Source: JBBSTY01 sp038235385
GTDB lineage: Bacteria > Actinomycetota > Acidimicrobiia > Acidimicrobiales > Acidimicrobilacustridaceae
Direction: 5' to 3'
DNA: 12,771 bases
Assembly (NCBI GenBank): GCA_038235385.1
Contig: JBBSTY010000125.1
Coordinates: forward strand, 1 to 12,771
A model generated the notes under the pieces. That model made no database searches and was not told the origin of the DNA. It was given only the letters and a program-made list of their open reading frames with translations. The translations under genes were made by a program, and so were the position numbers. This document shows positions 6,597-12,771 of the stretch, piece after piece; the first letter of the stretch is position 1; every line of letters begins with the position of its first letter.

Positions 6597-6608
6597 GGAT
6601 CGCCTTTC
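6597..6608 (-). promoter_or_regulatory. Ribosome binding site of the lipoprotein gene
   Basis: GAAAGG (6608-6603 on the minus strand) lies 6 nt before the ATG at 6596. It fixes the start, which also yields a correctly placed lipobox. Further upstream, TAGGGA (6691-6686) is a possible but unsupported -10 box. Nothing else is seen between here and the gene fragment ending at 6757. Confidence 0.5.
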
Positions 6609-6756
6609 GAGAGAGCGGCCGGCGACCTCCCGTGGCGCCGGCTCGGTGGGCGCGTCGACGTGATCGTCGCTCGCATCCCGCCGCGTCCCTACCCCGCAAC
6701 CAGCGCGTCCATGCCGTCATCGCCGCGAGGATCCGACCGTCACGGCCGTCGATCGC

Positions 6757-6992
6757 TCAGGTGGTCGAGGCGGGTTGCTCGTAGGTCCACCGGTACGTGG
6801 CGGCCTCGAGCGAGGTGCCGTTGGTGCCGAACGTGGCGCAGAAGCCGATGACGCAGCTGATCGGACCGTAGGTGGCCGGACCGGGTGTCCTCGGCGCGGT
6901 GTACCAGCCGTGATGTTGTACGTCACGGCCAACTGATCGTTGACCGAGCCGTCGACGGTGCCGTAGCTCGTGGCGATGCATTCGAGCGCGTC
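6757..6992 (-). pseudogene. 3' fragment of an unrecognised gene, frameshifted
   Basis: Two adjacent minus-strand frames both look like real protein and join by a one-base shift. The first (about 6992-6912) reads GDALECIATSYGTVDGSVND then QLAVTYNIT. The second (about 6908-6757) reads GWYTAPRTPGPATYGPISC, VIGFCATFGTNGTSLEAATY and RWTYEQPASTT, then stops. The switch falls at about 6905-6912 and is explained by one lost base. The Gly/Thr/Tyr-rich composition with spaced cysteines suggests an extracellular beta-rich protein, but I do not recognise the family. No start codon or upstream domain remains: at about 6993 the sequence turns into an oppositely oriented HAD fragment. A sequencing error could explain the frameshift but not the missing 5' part. 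Confidence 0.5.
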
Positions 6993-6994
6993 GC

Positions 6995-7216
6995 CTCTCG
7001 TTCGAGCACGGCGTCCAGAAGCCCGATCCGTTGATCTTCCGCCTCGCGCTCGATGCTCTGGGAACGGAACCCGAAAGGACGCTCATGGTCGGCGACCGAG
7101 CATCACACGACGGCGCTGCCTCCGACCTCGGGATCGACACCCTCATCCTTCCCGCAAACGGTCGAGCGACCAGACGAACGCGCCTCGTTCCGGCTGTCTC
7201 GATGCTCGTCGACTGA
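6995..7216 (+). pseudogene. 3' fragment of a HAD-family hydrolase
   Basis: The plus-strand frame reads LSFEHGVQKPDPLIFRLALD then ALGTEPERTLMVGDRASHDG and AASDLGIDTLILPAN, ending VSMLVD and a stop at 7214-7216. It contains HAD motif III (the Lys of QKPDP) and motif IV (VGDRASHD, with both Asp), the C-terminal third of a HAD phosphatase. Motif I (DxDx), motif II and the cap are absent: upstream of about 6995 the frame turns into unrelated residues (RCIRARR) that belong to the antisense fragment. The remnant cannot be catalytically active. The normal protein has 200-240 residues. Confidence 0.75.
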
Positions 7217-7303
7217 TCAGGGTTCGGCGCTGCGGCCGGACGCGCCGGCGTACACCTGGATCTGCCAGCCGTGCGTGCCCCGCTTGCGGGCGGTCCCCGT
7301 CAC
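7217..7303 (-). pseudogene. Probable 5' fragment of a tyrosine integrase next to tRNA-Pro
   Basis: From a GTG at 7303 the minus strand reads MTGTARKRGTHGWQIQVYAG then ASGRSAEP and stops after 28 residues. The KRG...W-QIQVYAG pattern matches the N-terminal arm-binding region of actinobacterial phage-type integrases, which normally continue D-P-x-T-G-(R/K) and run to about 350-400 residues. Here similarity ends after about 20 residues, next to the HAD fragment's stop codon. It begins 97 nt beyond the 3' end of tRNA-Pro and on the same strand, the usual place for an integrase at a tRNA attachment site. The match is short, so this rests on motif plus position; it could be chance. Confidence 0.5.
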
Positions 7304-7400
7304 GGCTTCGACCCGGGGTTCCGTCGGCCGCGTCGGTGTCAACGGGGTGTCGAACGAGTCTGACCGGTGGACCCTCTGGAACGAAGGCCCAGGTCAGATG

Positions 7401-7478
7401 TGGTCGGGGTGGGGAGATTCGAACTCCCGGCCTCCTGCTCCCAAAGCAGGCGCGCTAACCAAGCTGCGCTACACCCCG
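7401..7478 (-). tRNA. tRNA-Pro (anticodon TGG), CCA encoded
   Basis: On the minus strand the acceptor CGGGGTG (from 7478) pairs with CACCCCG (7411-7405), followed by discriminator A (7404) and CCA (7403-7401). The D-arm carries GCGC...GCGC with AGCTTGGTTA. The anticodon stem CCTGC/GCAGG encloses TTTGGGA with anticodon TGG. The T-arm is GGGAG-TTCGAAT-CTCCC. All arms are canonical. The adjacent integrase-like fragment suggests the 3' part was once an attachment site. Confidence 0.97.
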
Positions 7479-7710
7479 TCTCGGTGGACGCGTGAGCGTA
7501 GCGGAGCCCGAACCCTCGACCGGAACCCGCCGATGGCGACCGTGGGGCACCCGGGGCGGCGGCGGACGCGTCGCTCCGGCTCCTGCGTGCATCGGTCTCC
7601 GCCGGCTCGTCCAGCTCGACATCGGGGTGTCCCGGCACGCGTCGCGACCGACCGGCGGGTGTCGTCTCCCGTGCGGTCGAGATCCCGGGGATCAGCGGAC
7701 GACGACCGGC
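7479..7710. other. Intergenic region between tRNA-Pro and the protease promoter
   Basis: This holds the upstream region of tRNA-Pro (minus strand; a TACGCT box lies roughly 25-30 nt before the tRNA) and the upstream region of the protease gene (plus strand). Frames here translate to Arg/Pro/Gly-rich shadow sequence. I see no gene, repeat or RNA in it. Confidence 0.4.
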
Positions 7711-7794
7711 TAGGGTCGCTCCCACAATCGGGAGAGGTCGAGGCGGCACCGGGCGCGGGCTCTGGTACGCGACTGCTCCTCTGGCGGAAGAAGG
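7711..7794 (+). promoter_or_regulatory. Candidate -10 box and ribosome binding site of the protease gene
   Basis: TAGGGT at 7711-7716, in the string CTAGGGTCG also found at the DinB-ankyrin promoter, is a candidate -10 box; no clear -35 box precedes it. It would give a leader of about 80 nt. GGAAGAAGG at 7786-7794 is a strong Shine-Dalgarno sequence 7 nt before the ATG at 7802 and fixes that start. Confidence 0.45.
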
Positions 7795-7801
7795 TCACGA
7801 C

Positions 7802-10800
7802 ATGCGACGACCCACCATCGGTTCCCGAGCGACGATCGCGTCGCTCGCCCTGTGCCTGGGAGCGGCGCTCGCCGTTCCGATGGTCGCGGTTCCCGGCGCC
7901 GGTGCGCAGCAGCCGCCGACCGACCCGCCCGCGTCCACGAGTTCGCCCGACGGCGGCAAGGACCGGCTGAGCTGGGCGCTGGCCGGGCTCGCCGATGCCC
8001 CGGCGGCTCGATCGAGCGAACCGGCCAGCGCGGCGACCACCCAGGCCACGCTCGCCGAGCGGAGCCTGCCCACCACCGGCGCCGGGGCGATCATGGTGCG
8101 CTCCGACGGCGGGGTCGTCGTCAACGTGAGCGTCGCCGCCGCCGATGACGCCACCGTCGCTGCCATCGAAGCCGCCGGCGCAACCATCGGGACGGTCAGT
8201 GTCGAGTACCGCACCGTCACCGTCACGGTCGCCGTCGCCAACCTCCGTTCGTTGGCCGACGCCCCCGGGGTCCTCGCCGTCGTCGAGGTGCCCACCCCCC
8301 AGACCAGCTCCAACGCGGATCCCGCGACGGCCGATCCGGCCACGCCGGCTCCCACCACCAACGCGGTGAACTGCGCCACCAACCCCACCGGCATCAAGTC
8401 CGAGGGCGACGCCCAGCTCAGCGCGGCGACCGCCCGCGCCGCATCGTCGGTCAACGGCGCCGGTGTGAAGATCGGCGTCATCTCCGACACGTACGACAAG
8501 GTCAGCAGCCCCACGAGCGCAGCGAGCGACGTCGCCGCGGCGGAGTTGCCCGGGGCCACCAACCCGTGTGGCAACACCACCAACGTGCAGGTGATCAACG
8601 CCGGCCCCACGTCGGGCGGTTCCGACGAGGGTCGGGCCATGGCCCAGATCGTTCACGATCTGGCCCCAGGGTCGCCGCTGGCGTTCTCGTCGGCGTTCAC
8701 CAGCGACACCGACTTCGCCCAGCAGATCCGCAACCTCCAGTCGACGGGTTCGAAGGTGATCGTCGACGACGTCAGCTACTACAACGAGCCCTTCTACCAG
8801 GACGGCCCCATCGCCAAGGCGGTCGACGACGTCACCGCCGCCGGGGTCACCTACTTCTCCTCGGCCGGCAACAGCACCCCCCAATGGGTACCCGACGGCG
8901 GAAGCTACGAGGCCATGAGCTTTCGGAGCACCGCCTGCCCGGCCGCTCTCTTGGGGAACGGCTACAACGGCTGTCACGATTACGACGCCGGTGCCGGCGT
9001 CGACAACGGCAACCTCATGGCCATCCCCGCCAACGCCATCCTGCGCACGACGCTCGGTTGGAACGAGCCCATGTACGGGGTCACCACCGACCTCGACTAC
9101 TTCCTCATCGACGGCTCGAACGGCTCGGTCCTCGCCGCGTCCAGCTCCGCCAACTCGGCCACCGGTTCACCGGTCGAGGTCATCGCCTGGCAGAACACCT
9201 ACGGCCTCACCAAGAACGTGTCGCTGGTCGTCGCCCGGTTCGGCGAGAGCGCCACCGGCACCCCTCGGCTCAAGACCATCGTGCACCGCAACCCGGCCAC
9301 CTCCGTCGAGTGGCGCGGGGGCACCGTGCAGGGCACCGACGTCGCCGGCCCCACCGTCTTCGGGCACAACGCGATGCTCGCCGCCGGTTCGATCGCCGCC
9401 GTTCCGTACTACGACGCCAACACCATCGAGGACTTCTCGTCCCGTGGGCCGGCCACGTACTGCTGGCAGCCGGTGAACGGCCTCGTCCCGTCGCCGGCAA
9501 TGTCGTGCCAGACCAAGAACCTCGACGTCGCCGCCACCGACGGCGTCAGCAACTCGTTCTTCGGCAGCGGCGGATCGCCGTGGCGCTTCTACGGCACGTC
9601 GGCGTCAGCGCCGCACGCGGCGGCCATCGCCGCCCTCCAGGTGCAGAAGGAGCCGTGTCGAACCCCGGCTCAGATCCTCGCAGCGCAACGCGCGTCGGGT
9701 GTCGCCTTCGGCGGGTTCACGATCAAGGACTACGGCTCCGGACGCGTCACCGCCACCACCGCCATCACCGGTTTGGCGCCGTGCAACCCCCCGACCAAGC
9801 CCGGTGCGCCCACCGGGGTGACCGCCGTGGCGGGGAACACGCAGGCCACGGTGACGTGGGTCGCGCCGGCCAGCGCCGGCAGCTCACCGATCACCAGCTA
9901 CACGGTGACGTCGTCGCCCAGTTCGAAGACGTGCACGACTGGGGGTTCACTGACGTGCACGGTGGCAGGTCTGACCAACGGCACGCCGTACACGTTCACG
10001 GTCAAGGCCACCAACGCGGTGGGAACCGGCCCTGCGTCGGCGCCGTCGGCACCGGTCACACCGTCGACCACCACCGCTCCCGGTGCGCCGAGGAACGTGA
10101 GTGCGGTAGCGGCCAAGCAGCGCGCGTCGGTGTCGTGGGCGGCGCCGACCTCCAACGGCGGTTCGGCGGTCACCGGCTACACGGTGACGTCGTCGCCGGG
10201 CGCCAAGGTCTGCACCACCAGCGGCACGCTGTCGTGCACCGTGTCGGGTCTCACCGCAGGGACGAGCTACACGTTCTCGGTGAAGGCCACCAACGCGATC
10301 GGGACGGGCCCGGCATCGGCGGCCTCGAACGCCGTCGTTCCCTGGGACGGTTCGGGCTTCCACCCGGTGACACCGGCCCGCATCTTGGATTCACGCCAGC
10401 CGGACAACGGGTTCTCCGGCAAGGTCGTCTACCCGGGCAGCAAGTCGTTGCAGGTCACCGGGCGGGGCGGCGCGTCGAACGTGCCCGCCAACGCCACGGC
10501 GGTGGTGATGAACGTCACGGTGGCGGACGCGACCGCGGAGTCGTTCCTCACCGTCTACCCGACCGGCACCCCGAAGCCGAACGCCTCGAACCTCAACTTC
10601 GGTGCCGGTCAGATCATCCCGAACCTGGTCACCGTCAAGCTCGGCACCGGCGGCAAGGTCGAGTTCGCGAACGCCGCCGGTGGTACCAACGTGATCGCTG
10701 ACGTCGTCGGCTACTACGACGACGGCACCACCCCGGGTGATCTGTTCACCGGCATCACACCGGTCCGTCTGCTCGATTCGCGAACCAGCAACGGCGGGTG

Positions 10801-11494
10801 GAACTCTCCGCTACCGGCCGGCCCGGGCCGTGATCTGGTGGTGCGCAAGCCGGGGAACGGCCTCGGCGTGCCGGCCACGGCCACCGCGGTGGTGGCCAAC
10901 GTGACCGTCACCGGTGGCACGGCGCAGAGCTTCGTGTCGGTGTGGCCGTCGGGCGAGGTCCAGCCCGGGGTGTCGAACCTCAACCTCCTGCCCGGTCAGA
11001 CCATCCCGAACCTGGTGACGGTCAAGATCGGAACCAACGGCGCCATCAAGATCGCCAACCAGGCAGGCAGCGTCGACGTCATCCTCGACGTGGTCGGGTA
11101 CTTCGATCCGACCAGCGGGTCACGCTTCCACGCCTTGGCGCCCAACCGCATCCTCGACACCCGAACCAACAAGGGCCTCTCCGGGCCGCAGGGCCAGGGG
11201 ATCCAACGGGCGCTGAACGTGGCCGGCGCGGCCGGCACGAACGTGCCCGCCGGGGCGACGGGTCTGGTGGCCAACGTCACCGTGGCCGACGGGACCGCCG
11301 AGAGCTTCGTGTCGGTGTATCCGGGCAACGTCCCCCGACCGAACCCGTTCTCCAACCTGAACTTCGGACCCAACCAGGTCATCCCCAACCTCACCGCCGT
11401 CGGCATCGCACCGAACGGCACGGTGAACTTCTACAACCACGTCGGCAGCACCGCGCTCATCGCCGACGCGGTCGGCTACTACGCCGCGACCTGA
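7802..11494 (+). CDS. Secreted subtilase-fold (S8/S53-like) serine protease with two Fn3 domains and three C-terminal repeats
   Basis: 1230 residues. Residues 1-35 are a Sec signal peptide with likely cleavage after AGA35. Residues about 36-190 resemble a pro-region with a Pro/Thr linker. The protease domain (about 190-660) has VKIGVISDTYD with Asp229, SDEGRAMAQIVHDLAPGS (274-291) with Asp275 and Glu276 where subtilisins carry the HGT histidine motif, SSAGN with Asn357 as oxyanion residue, and YGTSASAPHAAAIAAL with Ser600. Two Fn3 domains (666-755 and 757-847) each have a conserved Cys pair and share a 22-bp identical stretch (9897-9918, 10176-10197). Three copies of an approximately 122-residue domain (853-974, 981-1103, 1108-1230) form the C-terminus. 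Likely role: extracellular, probably cell-wall-associated, proteolysis. No transmembrane anchor or sortase motif is seen. Whether it is active depends on the unusual triad. Confidence 0.88.
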   Translation: MRRPTIGSRATIASLALCLGAALAVPMVAVPGAGAQQPPTDPPASTSSPDGGKDRLSWALAGLADAPAARSSEPASAATTQATLAERSLPTTGAGAIMVRSDGGVVVNVSVAAADDATVAAIEAAGATIGTVSVEYRTVTVTVAVANLRSLADAPGVLAVVEVPTPQTSSNADPATADPATPAPTTNAVNCATNPTGIKSEGDAQLSAATARAASSVNGAGVKIGVISDTYDKVSSPTSAASDVAAAELPGATNPCGNTTNVQVINAGPTSGGSDEGRAMAQIVHDLAPGSPLAFSSAFTSDTDFAQQIRNLQSTGSKVIVDDVSYYNEPFYQDGPIAKAVDDVTAAGVTYFSSAGNSTPQWVPDGGSYEAMSFRSTACPAALLGNGYNGCHDYDAGAGVDNGNLMAIPANAILRTTLGWNEPMYGVTTDLDYFLIDGSNGSVLAASSSANSATGSPVEVIAWQNTYGLTKNVSLVVARFGESATGTPRLKTIVHRNPATSVEWRGGTVQGTDVAGPTVFGHNAMLAAGSIAAVPYYDANTIEDFSSRGPATYCWQPVNGLVPSPAMSCQTKNLDVAATDGVSNSFFGSGGSPWRFYGTSASAPHAAAIAALQVQKEPCRTPAQILAAQRASGVAFGGFTIKDYGSGRVTATTAITGLAPCNPPTKPGAPTGVTAVAGNTQATVTWVAPASAGSSPITSYTVTSSPSSKTCTTGGSLTCTVAGLTNGTPYTFTVKATNAVGTGPASAPSAPVTPSTTTAPGAPRNVSAVAAKQRASVSWAAPTSNGGSAVTGYTVTSSPGAKVCTTSGTLSCTVSGLTAGTSYTFSVKATNAIGTGPASAASNAVVPWDGSGFHPVTPARILDSRQPDNGFSGKVVYPGSKSLQVTGRGGASNVPANATAVVMNVTVADATAESFLTVYPTGTPKPNASNLNFGAGQIIPNLVTVKLGTGGKVEFANAAGGTNVIADVVGYYDDGTTPGDLFTGITPVRLLDSRTSNGGWNSPLPAGPGRDLVVRKPGNGLGVPATATAVVANVTVTGGTAQSFVSVWPSGEVQPGVSNLNLLPGQTIPNLVTVKIGTNGAIKIANQAGSVDVILDVVGYFDPTSGSRFHALAPNRILDTRTNKGLSGPQGQGIQRALNVAGAAGTNVPAGATGLVANVTVADGTAESFVSVYPGNVPRPNPFSNLNFGPNQVIPNLTAVGIAPNGTVNFYNHVGSTALIADAVGYYAAT
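10358..10723 (+). repeat. C-terminal domain, copy 1 of 3
   Basis: Encodes residues 853-974 of the protease, FHPVTPARILDSR to IADVVGYYDD. Pattern shared by the copies: P-x-R-(I/L)-LD-(S/T)-R near the start, VP..AT..V.NVTV..(G/A)TA.SF..V.P in the middle, SNLN....Q.IPNL..V..G..G then DVVGY(Y/F) at the end. Confidence 0.85.
10742..11110 (+). repeat. C-terminal domain, copy 2 of 3
   Basis: Encodes residues 981-1103, LFTGITPVRLLDSR to DVVGYFDP. It carries all the shared blocks, with VTGGTAQSFVSVWP and SNLNLLPGQTIPNLVTVKIG. It is diverged from the other copies, so the triplication is old. Confidence 0.85.
11123..11491 (+). repeat. C-terminal domain, copy 3 of 3
   Basis: Encodes residues 1108-1230, RFHALAPNRILDTR to ADAVGYYAAT, and ends the protein. 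The copies are likely beta-rich surface or wall-binding modules (inference from their position at the end of a secreted enzyme). Confidence 0.85.
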
Positions 11495-11610
11495 CCGTGC
11501 GGCGGGCGTCCGGTCGTGTCTCGCCACTCGCGTACACGCCTGACGTTCGCCGCCACGGCCGTTCCGGAGCCAGCGCCGACGTGGATGACCGGGCACCTCC
11601 GTGGGACCGG

Positions 11611-11625
11611 TACACTCCGGCCCCT
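11611..11625 (+). promoter_or_regulatory. Candidate -10 element of tig
   Basis: TACACT at 11611-11616 lies 9 nt before the GTG start. This allows a leader of only a few bases, in line with the other genes here; no Shine-Dalgarno sequence is present. The remaining 116 nt back to the protease stop show no convincing hairpin. Confidence 0.4.
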
Positions 11626-12771
11626 GTGAGAACCTCAGTCGAGCCCCTCGAGGGCAACAAGGTGAAGGTATCCGTCGCGGTCGACGAGCAAGAGTTCGAC
11701 AAGGCCATCGACGCCGCCTTCAAGAAGCTGTCCAGGGAGGTCCGGATCCCGGGCTTCCGTCCCGGCAAGGCCCCGCGCCGCGTCCTGGAGGCCCGCATCG
11801 GCCCCGAGGTCGGTCGCAGCCAGGCGCTGCAGGACTCGATCCCCGAGTTCTACGCCAAGGCGGTCACCGAGCACGAGGTCGACGTCATCGCCGCCCCCGA
11901 GCTCGAGGTCACCGAGGGCGAGGAGTCGGGACCCGTCTCGTTCGAGGCGGTGGTCGAGGTCCGTCCGGTGGTGCTGGTGCCCGGCTACGGCAGCCTGCGG
12001 GTCACGATCGATTCGATCGAGCCCGACGAGGAGCAGGTGGCCGAGCAGCTGCAGCGGCTCCGCACCCAGTTCGGCGAGCTCACCGACGTCGACCGGCCCG
12101 CCGAGGAGGGCGACTTCGTCACCATCGACATCGCCGGCTCCCAGGACGGCGAACCGATCGCCCAGCTCACCGCCGAGGACTACCTCTACGAGGTCGGCTC
12201 GGGTGGCATCCTGCCCGAGGTCGACGAGCACCTGGTGGGTGCCACCACCGGGGCCACGCTCGAGTTCGACGCCGCCTTCCCCGGCGCCACGCCGTCGGCA
12301 ACCGACGACGACGAGTCGGACGACGACGACGACTCCGACGACGACGACGACTCCGACGACGACACGCCGCCCGGTCTGCAGTTCGAGGTCACGGTCAAGG
12401 ACGTCAAGGAACGGATCCTGCCCGACCTCGACGACGAGTTCGCCAGCGAGGCGTCCGAGTTCGAGACGCTCGCCGAGCTCGAGGACGACCTGCGCAACCG
12501 CTCGGTCGCGGTGAAGAAGACCCAGGCGCAGATGGCGTTGCGCGAGAAGACCGGTGAGGTCCTCTCGGAACTGGTCGAGGACGACATCCCCGATCCGCTC
12601 ATCGCCCAGGAGATGAACCAGCGCCTCCAGGACCTGTCGATGCGGCTCGAGGCGCAGGGCCAGAAACGCGACAACTGGATAGCCATGTCGGGGAAGGAGG
12701 CCGACGAGGTCGTGGGCGAGAGGCGCCAGCCGGCCACCCCCCCGGTTCGCGTCGTACATGCCCCGGCTGGC
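11626..12771 (+). CDS. tig: Trigger factor, N-terminal 382 residues (cut by window edge)
   Basis: Ribosome-bound chaperone and peptidyl-prolyl isomerase that assists folding of nascent chains. The GTG-initiated protein starts MRTSVEPLEGNKVKVSVAVD. The ribosome-binding domain (about 1-115) has the signature GFRPGKAP at 43-50. The FKBP-type PPIase domain (about 165-265) begins RPAEEGDFVTIDIAGSQDGE and ends QFEVTVKDVKERILPDLDDE. The C-terminal chaperone domain then starts and runs off the window; family members have about 430-480 residues. A 20-residue stretch of 16 Asp, one Glu and three Ser (227-246) sits in the PPIase domain where the family usually has a short loop. After about residue 365 the sequence (GERRQPATPPVRVVHAPAG) fits the family less well than what precedes it, possibly sequencing error near a contig end. 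clpP/clpX would be expected downstream. Confidence 0.95.
   Translation, partial: MRTSVEPLEGNKVKVSVAVDEQEFDKAIDAAFKKLSREVRIPGFRPGKAPRRVLEARIGPEVGRSQALQDSIPEFYAKAVTEHEVDVIAAPELEVTEGEESGPVSFEAVVEVRPVVLVPGYGSLRVTIDSIEPDEEQVAEQLQRLRTQFGELTDVDRPAEEGDFVTIDIAGSQDGEPIAQLTAEDYLYEVGSGGILPEVDEHLVGATTGATLEFDAAFPGATPSATDDDESDDDDDSDDDDDSDDDTPPGLQFEVTVKDVKERILPDLDDEFASEASEFETLAELEDDLRNRSVAVKKTQAQMALREKTGEVLSELVEDDIPDPLIAQEMNQRLQDLSMRLEAQGQKRDNWIAMSGKEADEVVGERRQPATPPVRVVHAPAG
12304..12363 (+). repeat. GAC/TCC triplet repeat encoding an Asp/Ser run
   Basis: Sixty bases made almost wholly of GAC codons with interspersed TCC (one TCG, one GAG). The unit of five GAC then TCC is clear twice. It encodes residues 227-246 of trigger factor. 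A repeat this regular can expand or contract in frame. Confidence 0.85.

Noticed and set aside
5131..7478. tRNA-Gly and tRNA-Pro as two ends (attL/attR) of one element
   Set aside because: Apart from the common T-arm sequence they share no long identical segment, and both are complete, functional-looking tRNAs of different families.
8566..10701. Long second plus-strand frame and long minus-strand frames within the protease gene
   Set aside because: Arg/His-rich shadow translations; the signal peptide, catalytic motifs, Fn3 domains and repeats all lie in the 7802-11494 frame.
9797..11491. Possible CRISPR-like or mobile repeat array
   Set aside because: The repeats are coding, in frame, about 270-385 bp apart and diverged; they are protein domain duplications.
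11635..12759. 374-codon minus-strand frame over trigger factor
   Set aside because: Antisense shadow of tig; Val/Leu-rich runs are the reverse reading of the GAC repeats and acidic codons.

Overview
The window is GC-rich bacterial DNA that looks actinobacterial, most likely from class Acidimicrobiia (an Ilumatobacter-like lineage is my guess). The signs are a DUF222/13E12-type HNH nuclease, a Rv2466c-like mycothiol-associated DsbA protein, tRNA genes with encoded CCA, several start codons placed exactly 7 nt after a TANNNT -10 element (leaderless transcripts), Thr/Ser-rich secreted tails, and a secreted protease ending in tandem copies of a roughly 122-residue domain I associate with Acidimicrobiia exoproteins. 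The class assignment is inference.

Layout. Bases 1-300 hold the N-terminal part of a DUF222 HNH nuclease on the minus strand, cut by the window edge, with a good -35/-10 promoter. Bases 337-858 hold no gene I can support. Then come a divergent pair, a DinB-ankyrin fusion (minus) and a Rv2466c-like DsbA-family protein (plus), followed by GDP-mannose 4,6-dehydratase (plus) and a convergent, short ArsB/SLC13-like permease (minus). tRNA-Gly(TCC) follows, then a perfect 15-bp hairpin, then a lipoprotein with a Thr/Ser tail (minus).

Between the lipoprotein and tRNA-Pro(TGG) (about 6757-7303) lies a cluster of broken genes: the 3' end of an unrecognised minus-strand gene with a frameshift, the 3' end of a HAD hydrolase (plus), and the 5' end of what looks like a tyrosine integrase (minus) sitting just past the 3' end of tRNA-Pro. 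This resembles the decayed end of an element integrated at tRNA-Pro. Beyond the tRNA are a 1230-residue secreted subtilase-fold protein (signal peptide, pro-region, S8/S53-like protease, two Fn3 domains, three copies of a C-terminal domain) and the first 382 codons of trigger factor, which carries an unusual acidic insertion in its PPIase domain.

The genes do not form one operon. From memory, the order Rv2466c homologue / tRNA-Gly / tRNA-Pro / tig resembles the tig region of Mycobacterium tuberculosis. I therefore read the window as a conserved actinobacterial backbone into which accessory genes (gmd, permease, lipoprotein, element debris, protease) have been inserted. I see no CRISPR array and no intact insertion sequence.
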